Assembly (NCBI RefSeq): GCF_000321225.1
Contig: NW_004450480.1
Span: 4,063,619-4,127,618 of the forward strand
DNA length: 64,000 nucleotides
Origin: Odobenus rosmarus divergens
Taxonomy: Eukaryota > Chordata > Mammalia > Carnivora > Odobenidae
Direction: 5' to 3'
Shown here: in pieces, positions 10,816 to 20,559 of the stretch
How the letters are laid out: each line of letters begins with the position of its first letter
Position numbering within the stretch: the first letter of the stretch is position 1
Made by a program: the position numbers and the translations under genes
The notes under the pieces: model-generated
The model's database searches: none
Seen by the model: only the letters and a program-made list of their open reading frames with translations
What the model was told of the DNA's origin: nothing

Positions 10816-11556
10816 TATTAATGTTATGAAATATTCGAGTACATTTTTATCAAAATACAAAAGAATCCCTTTTTTAGTTTCAGATACTGAAGTACACAGA
10901 TGAACTTATAAAACTGATGCAAACAATTTCTGACACTGTATCATAATCTTTGGGGTGATGTGGGTGGCGACCACAACTTTTGCATTTTGACTACTTAAAT
11001 TGCTATGACTAAAATTACCAAAATGATTTGGCTCCGTTTATGTTTATAGGGTAAATATACTACTGACTGACTTGACTGTCAGGTTCACAGCAGCTTGATG
11101 ATATATTTAAGAATATGTCTAGTAGTTGACATAAAAACTGAATATTTACTGTACCCAGGAGGGGAGAAAAATCACACATTGTAAATTTTTAAAAATTTTT
11201 TTGCAGAAATGTTGAAGTCAATTTTAAATGTGACATTCATTTGTATCGGCCTGTTGACCTATTATTTTGTTGAGGAATATTTTGCCAATGAGAACAGATT
11301 TTAAACATTTTAAGTTCAGAAATTTTGAAATTTTCTTTAGAATATTTATGAAATTATTGTCAATAAACGTATTCTTTAAGATCCTGTGACCTTTTGATAT
11401 TTTTTGTTTTAATTGTGCCATGGACCATTTGTAAACAAATCAATTTACTTTTGTTGGTTTTAAGTTGAAAATTTAGCGTCATGACTTTGAGGTCTGTGGT
11501 TTTATTTGTAAACTTGCAATTGCTATTTTTGCAAGGGCAAATGTATTTCTTTATTA

Positions 11557-11562
11557 AATAAA
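11557..11562 (+). promoter_or_regulatory. PPP4R2: Candidate internal polyadenylation signal
   Basis: AATAAA preceded by TTTCTTTATT, 2.2 kb past the stop. The downstream sequence is only weakly GU-rich. Confidence 0.35.
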
Positions 11563-11987
11563 GTACAATAATGGTGAATGTACCAAAATGCCATCACTTA
11601 ACTCTATGAGAGATCTGCATTTTAATCTATAGTTTAATAGTTTTAATATTTATTAGATATTCATACGTTGATCGTAGATCAAACTTGTTGCTGTTTATAC
11701 AGATAATTGTAGAATGCTAATGGAATATCTCCTTTAGGATAGGTGGAATACTTTTGTAGTTAAACTGGGAAACCTTGTTCAGCTGGTTTAAGATACTGAT
11801 GCCCATTTGGAAGTAGATTTCCGCAAGTATGCATAGGTGCACTTACACAGACTTTGCTTAATGAAAACAGTTCTAATAGTAACTGATTCAGATGTGAATT
11901 TTTTCAAGGCTAATTTTAGGCACATTTTCTTAACACACATCAGCAAAGTCATAAATGAAGCAAGACCTCAGTGATTAAAAATGTTAC

Positions 11988-12031
11988 TTTCTTTTTTCTT
12001 TTTCTTTCTTTTTTCTTTTTCTTTTTTTTTT
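11988..12031. repeat. (TTTTC)n-like pyrimidine tract
   Basis: About 44 bp made only of T and C, with T runs broken by single C, inside the putative 3' UTR. Confidence 0.9.
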
Positions 12032-12934
12032 GGCCTTGAGCAGATTGTTTACCTGTTAGAATTTAGACTCTGAACCCAACATGTAAAAACTTGAAATGCT
12101 GATGAGGATACAGAATATATATGTAATATGTTTTTAGCACTTTCCCCTTTTAAAAAAGTGAAAACATTATCCTAGTACATTTTAAAAAATACCATCTTTT
12201 CAGTTCTGAAAATGTAGCAGAACAGAAATGAATAGTGGGAAATGTCATATTTTAATTGTTGATTACCAGTTAGGGTTTATTGTAACTACACCTTTCAACA
12301 GTGTGGACAGAGCAGTGAATTCCCCATCAGAGAGCTATAACCCTTTGGCTTAGAAAGGCATCCCAGAAATCCTGCACCAGAAGGTGTAGCCTGTTAAAGC
12401 ATGGAGGTTCAGAGTACTTTGTTTTGCTGGTGTAGATAGGCATGTATTTATGCATTTTTGCATTTGTAAAATCAGTAATTTTTCAAATAATGTAAATGTA
12501 ATATACTAGTTTACTTATAAAGGTACTGGGCAGAATCTATAGCTGCTACAATGTTTGATTATGAGAAATGTAACGTGATAAGGATGAAAATGCAACTTGT
12601 AGAACCAAAGGAAATAAAAATTTTGGATAGTGTTTCAAATTGTCTTTTGAACAGGAGTTTCTTAATTACATTGGTTTTGATCAAATGAAGCTCAGTTCTC
12701 AAGATTTGTGCTAATCATAAAATGGATGAATGCAAAAACACCTTGTAATTTTATGTGGAATTATTATAATTAGGTTTATTGGATTTTTGGCCTAATAAGA
12801 ATGCTAGTATGTATTGGTTAGGATACATCTAATATTTCACATTTAAAAAATAATCAGTACACTTTCTTCAGAATTTCCTTTTATTTCAATTTGGAGCCTA
12901 GATTACTTTGCCAAATGTATTATTTTCATAATGC

Positions 12935-12940
12935 AATAAA
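12935..12940 (+). promoter_or_regulatory. PPP4R2: Candidate distal polyadenylation signal of PPP4R2
   Basis: AATAAA followed about 20 bases later by TGTGTGG. After this point the base composition becomes more mixed and old repeats begin, which fits the end of the transcription unit. Confidence 0.5.
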
Positions 12941-12960
12941 ATATAAATTAGAAGAATTTA

Positions 12961-14760
12961 TGTGTGGAATTACTTTATTTGCCATAGTAGTTCACACCTC
13001 TCTCCCAACTCTTCCTCCCCAGTCATTTCAGATGGTTTAGGATCCGTAAGCATTTCCTGGTCTGTAAGGGAAAAAGCTTAATGCAGGATTTTATTGCAGC
13101 TCTGTTTCTTAAGTGATAATGGTATTGCCAACATGGAGGGTGCAGCTGACTTGAATGGACAACTCAAACCTGGTATCTGACAAAGTCCTGATTTACCTTA
13201 TAAAACAGTTCTCTTTTGGCATAATTTGGCACTAATTAGCACGCATGGATCCACAACATTTGTATTGGAATCATAGAAAGGTCTCCTTCAGATAACTACA
13301 TGATTGGAAGTATAGAATTGCCGTAAATGGAGAGAATGGATTGTTTTCTGAAAATTCTGGGTTCTTGTTTCTTTATTGCATAGTAGATGATAGTAAATAA
13401 CACTTGGGGCTTTGGATTCAGAAGATAGTACCAATTAGCATGTGCCTGAATTTAAATATTTTTGAATTTCAGCTTCTTAATATTTGATCTCTAACTTAAT
13501 CCGCAAGCAACTTTATTTCGTAAACAATTGGTAGTACAGAGTTTGGGGTAATGAGAAGACTTGCACTAAATAGCATGACAATGCACCATTCTTGGCCACT
13601 TGCTTTTCTAGAATACTATTTACTGTTGAATTCTAACAGTTTTAGAGCAACAGACTTTTTTTCTTCTCCAAAATTCAGCAGTAGAGTTTGTAGTTTAGGT
13701 TTATGCTTCCAGGCTTTTTCTTCCCAAAGGCAATGGGTTTTTTAACTAAAAATAATGACACAGAAATGCCAGCAATCCCGTTTCCCAGTCTGCACACTCC
13801 GCTGTTATACTAATTTTTATACTTGCACAAGCTAGCCTTGTGCTTGGTAAGTGGTTAACAGCTGAAATCAGGTGGGCTTTGTGGATACTGTCAGCACAAT
13901 CCATTTTGGGATCCTAAATTTACTAATCCTACAATTTCTGCCCACTTGAAGGGTTCTAAGTTCATCCCTGAAGCCTTTCTTTGCTGCTAGGTTTATGGAG
14001 TTCAGAGCAGTACACACAGTTGGATGCCCTTGACAGGAAATCCATGGGCGGTTAGACTGAATCACCAAGAAATAAGTGTCCCAGTAACAGAAGAGAGAGG
14101 TCTGTAAGACCAGCCTCCCCAGGCGTATAGAAAGGAACAGCACATCTTCACCTGATGGTGGACAGGTGTTTAAGTTGGACATATAGTCAAACCAGTCAAG
14201 TCTGCTTTAATGTATGATGGGACTTGATATTTGTTTACTAATTTCTTGCGTCAAGAAATGCTTGTGGTTGAGTAGGCTTGCGAGTGTTAATGCATATATT
14301 TGCTGAGAATTTGAGGGTTAAATATGTGGTCGGTATTAGGCTATCTTCATTTCGGATATTTTTCTTTGCATTTCTTGTAATGCTGCAGCATGGAAGGGTA
14401 AGCTTAGTTGATGATTAACAATTGTCATGGGCATTTAGGAATGCACAGTCTCCCACTTTGCAACTTGACTGGGTACCTAAAATTAAGTTGGGGGGCAACT
14501 TGATGAATTGTGTATTTGGGGGGCTCAAAGAGTAGACAGTCCATTTCCTACCTTTGAGGAATTCAGTCACCTTTGGAGAACAATAAGCAGTCTAAGTTTT
14601 GAACTAAGGGTGGTCTGTGACTTGGAAGATGCACTGGAAAGACAGCAGTTTAGTGCAATTATTGCTGTCTGGGAAGGCTTCTCAGATTTGGCCTTGAGAG
14701 ATGTACAGGGAAGTAGCAGGGTGTAATGGGCAGAATAGAAGGGCATAGGAGGTGCAATGA
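12961..14760. other. Repeat-poor intergenic DNA
   Basis: No exon, RNA gene or recent repeat is visible. The open frames here (for example 13551-13745 + and 13868-14182 -) lack any family resemblance. It is the proximal downstream flank of PPP4R2. Confidence 0.6.
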
Positions 14761-14764
14761 TATG

Positions 14765-14905
14765 GGTTAAGTCTGGTTTGCCTTCCCCAGCTGGGGCACC
14801 TTGGGCAAGTTACAGTATTTCTTTGAGCCTTAGTGTCCTCATTTTTGAAGTGGGGAAATAATAGTATCTACCTGGCAGGACTCTTTGGGCATTCAGTGTC
14901 ATTAT
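14765..14905 (+). repeat. MIR remnant
   Basis: Contains CACCTTGGGCAAGTTACAGT, then 'gagccttagtgtcctcatttttgaagtggggaaataatag' and CTACCTGGCAGGA, in the MIR order. Confidence 0.85.
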
Positions 14906-14937
14906 GGGAATAAAGCTAGATCTAGTTCAGGATCTTA

Positions 14938-15130
14938 ATTTTTTTTTTTTAATTTTGTTTATTTGAGAGAGAGCATGAGTTGGGGAAGGGGCAGAAGGAG
15001 AGAGAGAATTAAGCAGACTCCCTGCTGAGTGCAGACCCCGACAGGGGTCTTGATCCCAGGACCCTGAGATCATGACTCGAGCCAAAATCGAGAGTCAGAT
15101 GTTTAACCAATGGAGCTACCCAGGCGTCCC
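14938..15130 (-). mobile_element. Old CAN-SINE, antisense
   Basis: A diverged antisense copy from the T-rich tail through 'gggtcttgatcccaggaccctgagatcatgact' to a degraded head CTACCCAGGCGTCCC. No clear target duplication, consistent with age. Confidence 0.88.
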
Positions 15131-15239
15131 TAAGATCTGACATTTCTTTTTAGGAGAAACATGGAGAGGAAAGTATTGTTTCTGGGGAAAACAGTTGTTA
15201 CCAGAATCAAAGTTGAGGTTTCAATCCTGGCCAGTAACA

Positions 15240-15465
15240 GGATAATAATAGCAAGCACTAATTGAGCACACACTTTATGCCCCTCCTTATCCTTAGCACA
15301 CATCCCCTCTTTTAACCTTCCCATCAACCCTATGAGATGTGTAATATCCCCATTTTACAGACATTTGAGGTCAGGGAAGACAGCTTGCCCTGGGACCCTT
15401 TGAAAGGGGAGGGTCAGAATGAGAATCCGGGGCTCTTGACTCCAAAACCTGATGTTTTTTACCCT
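15240..15465 (-). repeat. MIR remnant, antisense
   Basis: Reversed MIR blocks in order: 'attgagcacacactttatgcc', AACCCTATGAGATGTGTAAT, ATCCCCATTTTACAGA, then a block like 'agaatccggggctcttgactcc'. Confidence 0.85.
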
Positions 15466-15854
15466 CCTTATGCTCAGATCCTGTCTTGTCTTGGAAAGCC
15501 TGTCAAATTAGAGTGAGGCCAGCAGAGAGGAAGCCATTCCAGGTATCCGAAGGTTCTCAGAGCCGCTCAGACTGCCCAAGTTCAGGTACATCAAAGGGCT
15601 CAGCCAGTCACAAACCCGAGCACTTGTTTTCACACCCCACTTACTTCACTATCTAGCTTCACCTTATTTTTTCTATTACCCATGGTTTTCCAACAAGACA
15701 CGCCTAGTACATAATCTTTTTAAAATTTATCTTAAAAATTAGTAATGCACACCTGGCAAAAATTCAATATAATAGTATACACTGGGTTGTTTTTGTCCTA
15801 CTACTCTTGCTTCCATAGCCTCCCCCGAAACCCTGAGGGAAATGCCCTCACTAG

Positions 15855-15990
15855 CAGGGCATAGTGCTTGAGAGCAAAGGTCCTGGAGCCAGATTGCCAG
15901 GATTTAAATCCCAGCTCTGCCATTTGCTGGCTGTGTGATCACTAGCATATCTCTAAGATGAGGATGAGGTCCCAACCTCAAGGCTTGACC
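15855..15990 (+). repeat. MIR remnant
   Basis: Starts 'gggcatagtgcttgagagcaaaggtcctggagccagattgccaggatttaaatcccagctctgcc', a very clear MIR 5' part, followed by TTTGCTGGCTGTGTGATC. Confidence 0.92.
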
Positions 15991-17060
15991 ATTGGAAGAG
16001 AGCCTGACTTGCTAGTGGTCTCCCCTGACTTCCTTTCCATAGAGAATGTGCACATTTCAGTGAGAGGCATCTTACTTCTCCTGCCCTATTTTTGTAATAA
16101 TGTCCGCATCAGTACCTACAGTCACCCCAGTCATTTTAACAGCTGCATAGCTTTTCAGTGTATAGATGAACCATACTTGTTTTAACCAGCTTCCCTTTGA
16201 GAGACCTCATGCAGTTTGGATTTGTGGCCACTGTTCACTCAGTTCGAGCAGTTTGACATGGGGACATATGAAATCAGCCTCTCCTCCCTTCCCTCCAGCC
16301 CGGGAAGAAATAAGCCATTGAACTTTATTCCTTAAAAAAATTAGTAAATAATGTGGGAAATAGATGCCCTTGCCCCTGGGATGTAGTGGAGGAGAGGATG
16401 GGGAATTTTCCGTTAGGCAAACCACATGCTGTATTTGCCACCTTCTAAAATAGTAAGAGACACTGTAACTATGTGAAAGAGGGAAAGAAAGCCACCCGTT
16501 GAAATCCGACACACGCTTCGTGATATTCATCCGGGGCAGTCACAGCAGTCTCTCCCGGCTTGCCATTTTCATCTTTTTGGATGAACTTTGCAATTTCTCC
16601 ATTGTTTGCCCTGCTTGGCTTCTGCTGGGCAGCCTGCAATGAAACAAAGCAGCTTCACCTCTTTGTGGGTGTTTTCATTTCTTAGGCTCTTGGTTGTTGC
16701 TTGGCAAGAAAGTATGGAATTTGTCATTCCCACAATGACAAGTACTTGCTTTACTGATTGTTCTAATTTACTAATTACTTGCTGTTCTATTGTGACTTTC
16801 CTGACATAACATTTTATTTTTTTGAAGGGACATGGTAACTTTTTGTCTCAATGCAGAATCACAGTGTAAAGTCTTTTAAGGACATTTCCAGTGGCAATTA
16901 ATTTCAACCCATATCGTTGTACCAGCAACGCACATAGCTCGATTGGAGTGACAACAGTAGGAACGGCGATGGCCACTTTGCATATGCTTTCTCAATGGCC
17001 ACTGCCACAACCACCACTGGCCCACGGCTCTTGAGAGATGCATCCAGAGCTCTAAGAAGA
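15991..17060. other. Intergenic DNA without recognised genes
   Basis: I see no coding exon or structured RNA. The 107-codon minus-strand frame at 16207-16530 is not recognised and its codon pattern is not gene-like. Confidence 0.5.
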
Positions 17061-17074
17061 TAAGAGCATGCTGG

Positions 17075-17283
17075 GGGTGCCTGGGTGGCTCAGTCATTAA
17101 GTGTCTGCCTTCCGCTCAGATCATGATCCCAGCGTCCTGGGATCGAGCCCCGCGTCGAGCCCCGCGTCGGGCTCCCCGCTCTGCGGGAAGCCTGCTTCTC
17201 CCTCTCCCACTCCCCCTGCTTGTGTTCCCTCTCTCGCTGTGTCTCTCTCTGTCAAATAAATAAAATCTTAAAAAAAAAAAAAA
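17075..17283 (+). mobile_element. CAN-SINE, sense, with exact target duplication
   Basis: A full-length young copy with head GGTGCCTGGGTGGCTCAGTC and tail AAATAAATAAAATCTT plus a long A run. The exact 13-bp target AAGAGCATGCTGG is at 17062-17074 and 17284-17296. Internally GAGCCCCGCGTC is duplicated in tandem around 17145-17168, which would mark this copy or its subfamily. Confidence 0.96.
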
Positions 17284-17364
17284 AAGAGCATGCTGGAATC
17301 AACCATTTCAGAAGCAGCGATCAGTCAACCCCCAGGTGGTGACCTCCTCCTTGGTTCATCCATA

Positions 17365-17425
17365 CGTGTTTATTAAGGCACCGCCTATGAACCTGGGCCT
17401 GGGGGGCACAGCAATTAAGACAGAG
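17365..17425 (-). repeat. L2 3'-end fragment, antisense
   Basis: Short match to the reversed L2 tail: 'tttattaaggcaccgcctatgaac' then 'ggggcacagcaattaagac'. Confidence 0.45.
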
Positions 17426-17439
17426 AAACAAGGTAAGTA

Positions 17440-17605
17440 GAAATATTAGTAAGACTAATATTATTAGCCATATCATATGAACTTTAGAATTAGCTTGTGT
17501 GATTCCAGAAAAATGATCTGTTGGTACTTTAATTTGATCTAACACATTTTAAAATTAACTGTGGAATGATGGGCATCTTTATGATGTTGAATCTTTCCAG
17601 TTAAG
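17440..17605 (-). mobile_element. Old L1 ORF2 region, antisense (left part)
   Basis: Reads as reversed L1: 'actttagaattagcttgtgtgattcc', then 'gggcatctttatgatgttgaatctttccag'. The same element resumes at about 19882 after three nested insertions. Too decayed to encode protein. Confidence 0.8.
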
Positions 17606-17619
17606 AACATGGTGTAGGG

Positions 17620-17808
17620 AGACCCTTGGGTGGCTCCCAGTAGGTTAGTCGTCCGCCTTTGGCTCAGGTCACGAATTTCCAGGGTCCTGATATCGAGTCC
17701 TGCATTGGGCTCCTTGCTCAGCGGAGAGTCTGCTTCTACCTCTGCCTGCCACTCCCCCTGCTTGTGCTCGCTCTCTCTCTCTGACAAATAAATAAAATCT
17801 TAAAAAAA
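17620..17808 (+). mobile_element. CAN-SINE, sense (first of the nested pair)
   Basis: Head diverged (ACCCTTGGGTGGCTCCCAGT), tail AAATAAATAAAATCTT. It is flanked by exact target copies AACATGGTGTAGGG at 17606-17619 and 17811-17824. The right-hand target copy leads directly into the next SINE. Confidence 0.93.
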
Positions 17809-17821
17809 AAAACATGGTGTA

Positions 17822-18023
17822 GGGGTGCCTGGGTGGCTCAGTCCGTTAAGCATCTGCCTTCAGCAAGGGTCATGATCCCAGGGTCCTGGGATGGAGCCCC
17901 ATGACAGGCTCCCTGCTCCGTGGGGGGGGGGGAGGGGGCTGCTTCTCCCTCTCCCACTCCCCCTGCTTGTGTTCCCTCTCTCGCTGTCTCTCTCTGTCAA
18001 ATAAATAAATAAAATCTTAAAAA
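17822..18023 (+). mobile_element. CAN-SINE, sense (second of the nested pair)
   Basis: A full-length copy that starts within the target of the previous SINE and ends AAATAAATAAATAAAATCTT plus A run. A third target copy follows (AAGAACATGGTATA, about 18024-18037). A G run (17923-17931) in the middle is unusual for the family. Confidence 0.93.
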
Positions 18024-18029
18024 AAAGAA

Positions 18030-19870
18030 CATGGTATAGAGCTGGTAAATGAATTCAGTAAGGTTACAGGATATAAAATCATTGTACAGAAGAAGTCTGT
18101 TGCATTCCTATATACTAATCAACAGCAAAGAGTGAAATTAAGAAAATCCCATTTACAATTGCACTACAAACAATGAAATATCTAGGAATTAAGTTAACCA
18201 AAGAGGTGAAAGACCTGTATTCTGAAAGCAATAAAACACTGATGAAAGAAATTAAAGATGATGCAAAGAAATGGAAAGACATTCCATGCTCATGGTTTGG
18301 AAGAACAAATATTGTTAAAATGTCTATACTACCCAAAGCAATCTACACATTTAATGCAATCCCTATTAAAATATCAACAGCATTTTTCACAGAACTAGAA
18401 CAAACAATTCTAAAATTTGTATGGAACCACAAAAGACTTCGAATAGCCAAAGCAACCTTGAAAAAGAAAAAACTGGAGGCATCACAATTTCAGATTTCAA
18501 GTTATATTACAAAGAGGTAATAATTAAAACAGTATGGTACCATCATAAAAACAGACACATAGATCAGTGGAATAGAACAGAAAACCCAGAAATAAACTCA
18601 CAAGTACACGGTCAAAAGTCTTCAACAAAGGAGAATGAATATCCAATGGGAAAAAGTCTCTTCAACAAATGGTATTGGGAAAACTGGACAGCCCTATGCA
18701 AAAGAATGAAACTGGACCACTTTCTTTTACCATATGCAAAAATAAACTCAAAATGGATTAAAGACCTAAATGTGAGACCTGAAACCATAAAAATCCTTGA
18801 AAAGAGTACAGTCAGTAATTTCTCTGATATGAGCCGTAGCAACATTTTTCTACATATGTCTCCTGAGGCAAGGTAAATAAAAGCAAAAATGAACCATTGG
18901 GACTACATCAAAACTAAAATCTTCTGCACAGCAAAGGAAATAATCAACAAAGCTAAAAGGCAACCTACAGAATGGGAGAAGATATTTGCAAATGACATCC
19001 GATAAAGGGTTAATATCCAAAATATATAATGAACTGATATAACTCAATACCCCAAAACCAAATAATCCAGTTAAAATGGGCAGAAGATACGAACAGACAT
19101 TTCTCCAAAGAAGACATCCAGATGGCCAACAGACAACTGAAAAGATGCTCAACATCACTCATCATTAGGGAAATACAAATCAAAACTACAATGAGAGATC
19201 ACTTGACACCTGTCAGAATGGCTAAATAAAAAACACAAGAAGCAACAAATGTTGGTGAGGATGTGGAGATAAATGAGCCCTCCTACACTGTTGGTAGGAA
19301 TGCAAACTGGTGCAGCCGCTGTGGAAAACAGTATGGAGGTTCCTCAAAAAATGAAAAGTAAAACTCCCCTACGATCCTGGAATCGCACTACTGTATATTT
19401 ACTCCCAAAATACGAAAACACTAATCCAAAGGGATAAATACAGCCCCATGTTTCTGGCAGCATTGTAATAGCCAAACTATGGGGCAGCCCAAATGTCCAT
19501 CAATAGATGAATGGATAAAGAAGATGTGGCATATATATATATATATATATATATAATGGAATATTATTCAGCCATAAAAAAGAATGGAATCTTGCCATTT
19601 GCAATGACATGGATGGAGCTAGAGAGTATAATGCTAAGCAAAATCAGAGAAAGACAAATACCATATGATTCACTCATATGTAGCATTTAAGAAACAAATG
19701 AGCAAATTAAAAAAAAAGAGAGACAAAGCAAGAAACAGACTCTTAACTATAGACAACAAACTGATGGTTACCGGAGGGAATGTGGGGCCGGGGATGGGGG
19801 AAATAGGTGGTGGGGATAAAAGAGTACACTTATCATGATGAAAAAGAGAATAAAATGATAAAAAAAAAAG
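18030..19870 (+). mobile_element. L1 3' fragment (ORF2 end, 3' UTR), truncated and broken
   Basis: About 1.84 kb of sense-strand LINE-1. It begins inside the C-terminal third of ORF2 and runs to a short A-rich tail (19858-19869). ORF2-type segments can be read in two frames: 18173-18520 (motifs [15 protein letters not shown] and [17 protein letters not shown]) and then 18421-18876 ([27 protein letters not shown]). A frameshift near 18470 and several stops disable it, and the endonuclease and catalytic reverse-transcriptase parts are missing altogether. A (TA)n tract lies at about 19532-19555. The fourth target copy AGAACATGGTGTA (19869-19881) closes the insertion. Confidence 0.95.
19532..19555. 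repeat. (TA)n microsatellite inside the L1
   Basis: About 24 bp of uninterrupted TA at the usual position of the 'gtggcatatata...aatggaatattattc' block of carnivore L1 3' ends. Likely polymorphic. Confidence 0.9.
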
Positions 19871-19881
19871 AACATGGTGTA

Positions 19882-19995
19882 TCTTTCTGTTTAAGTTTAC
19901 TCTTATGACTTGAAAAAAAATTTTAATTCCTTCATGTAGCTTTGCGTGTTTTTCTTGTTAAGTTTGCTCCTGAGTGCATTATCTATTTTATTTTT
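19882..19995 (-). mobile_element. Old L1 ORF2 region, antisense (right part)
   Basis: Continues the element interrupted at 17605. It matches reversed L1 text such as 'ttccttcatgtagctttgcgtg' and 'ttgctcctgagtgcattatctattttatt'. Confidence 0.75.
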
Positions 19996-20318
19996 CTAAC
20001 TCAAGGGTGGGCCAGCTACAGGCTCACTGCCTGTTTTCGTGTGGCCCATGAATAGTTTTTATGTTTTTAATAGTTGAAACATTTAAAAAGAAATGTAATA
20101 TTTTGTAAAACCATGAAAAATTATTTGAAATGCAGGTTTCAGTGTCTGTAATCCACTTTTATTGGAATGCAGCTGCACCCATTCATTTTATGTATTGTCG
20201 ACAGCTCCTTTCTTACCACCAAGGCAGAGGGGAGTAGTTGCGACAAAGACCGCCTGGCCCACAGAGCCTGAAGTATTTATGTTTTGACCCATTGCAGAAA
20301 GTCTGCCAAGTTCTGTCT
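19996..20318 (+). mobile_element. Old DNA-transposon copy (hAT-like, family not assigned)
   Basis: Begins like '...gggccagctacaggctcactgcctgttttcgtgtggcccatgaatag' and ends CAGAAAGTCTGCCAAG, the layout of a common mammalian non-autonomous element with GGCAAAC-type ends. A second copy with the same internal order is at 25415-25690. Confidence 0.55.
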
Positions 20319-20335
20319 TAAGGGTCATTGTTTTA

Positions 20336-20541
20336 TTTTTTTAAAGATTTGTTTTAGAGAGAGCGAGCGAGCAGGGGTGGGGGAGGGGCAGAGGGAGGGA
20401 AAGAGAGAGAGAGAGGGTCCCCAGCAGACTCTGCACTGATCGCTGAGCCCGACTTGGGGCTTGACCACCTGACCCTGAGATCTTGACCTGAGCTGAAATC
20501 ATGAGTCGGAGGCTCAACCGACTGAGCCCCCCAGGCGCCCC
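20336..20541 (-). mobile_element. Old CAN-SINE, antisense
   Basis: Antisense copy with a diverged tail (AAAGATTTGTTTTAGAGAGA) and head (GAGCCCCCCAGGCGCCCC). Imperfect target copies GGGTCATTGTTTTA (20322-20335) and GTGGTCGTTGTTTTA (20545-20559) bracket it. Confidence 0.92.
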
Positions 20542-20559
20542 CCAGTGGTCGTTGTTTTA

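Larger units (their letters stand above)
9389..12960 (+). other. PPP4R2: PPP4R2 3' UTR (minimal to about 9.5 kb, possibly to about 12.96 kb)
   Basis: AT-rich DNA follows the stop. AATAAA occurs at 9458-9463 and 9500-9505, which would give a short 3' UTR, and again at 10810-10815, 11557-11562, 12613-12618 and 12935-12940. The last is followed by TTTATGTGTGGAATT, a reasonable GU-rich downstream element. No young SINE interrupts the 3.5 kb, which fits a conserved transcribed UTR. The far end is an inference. Simple tracts within it lie at 9629-9657 (T), 9884-9909 (TA) and 11988-12031 (TTTTC). Confidence 0.6.

Noticed and set aside
18173..18876. Two adjoining frames with reverse-transcriptase-like protein
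   Set aside because: These are the broken 3' end of L1 ORF2, not a host gene. They are annotated as part of the mobile element.
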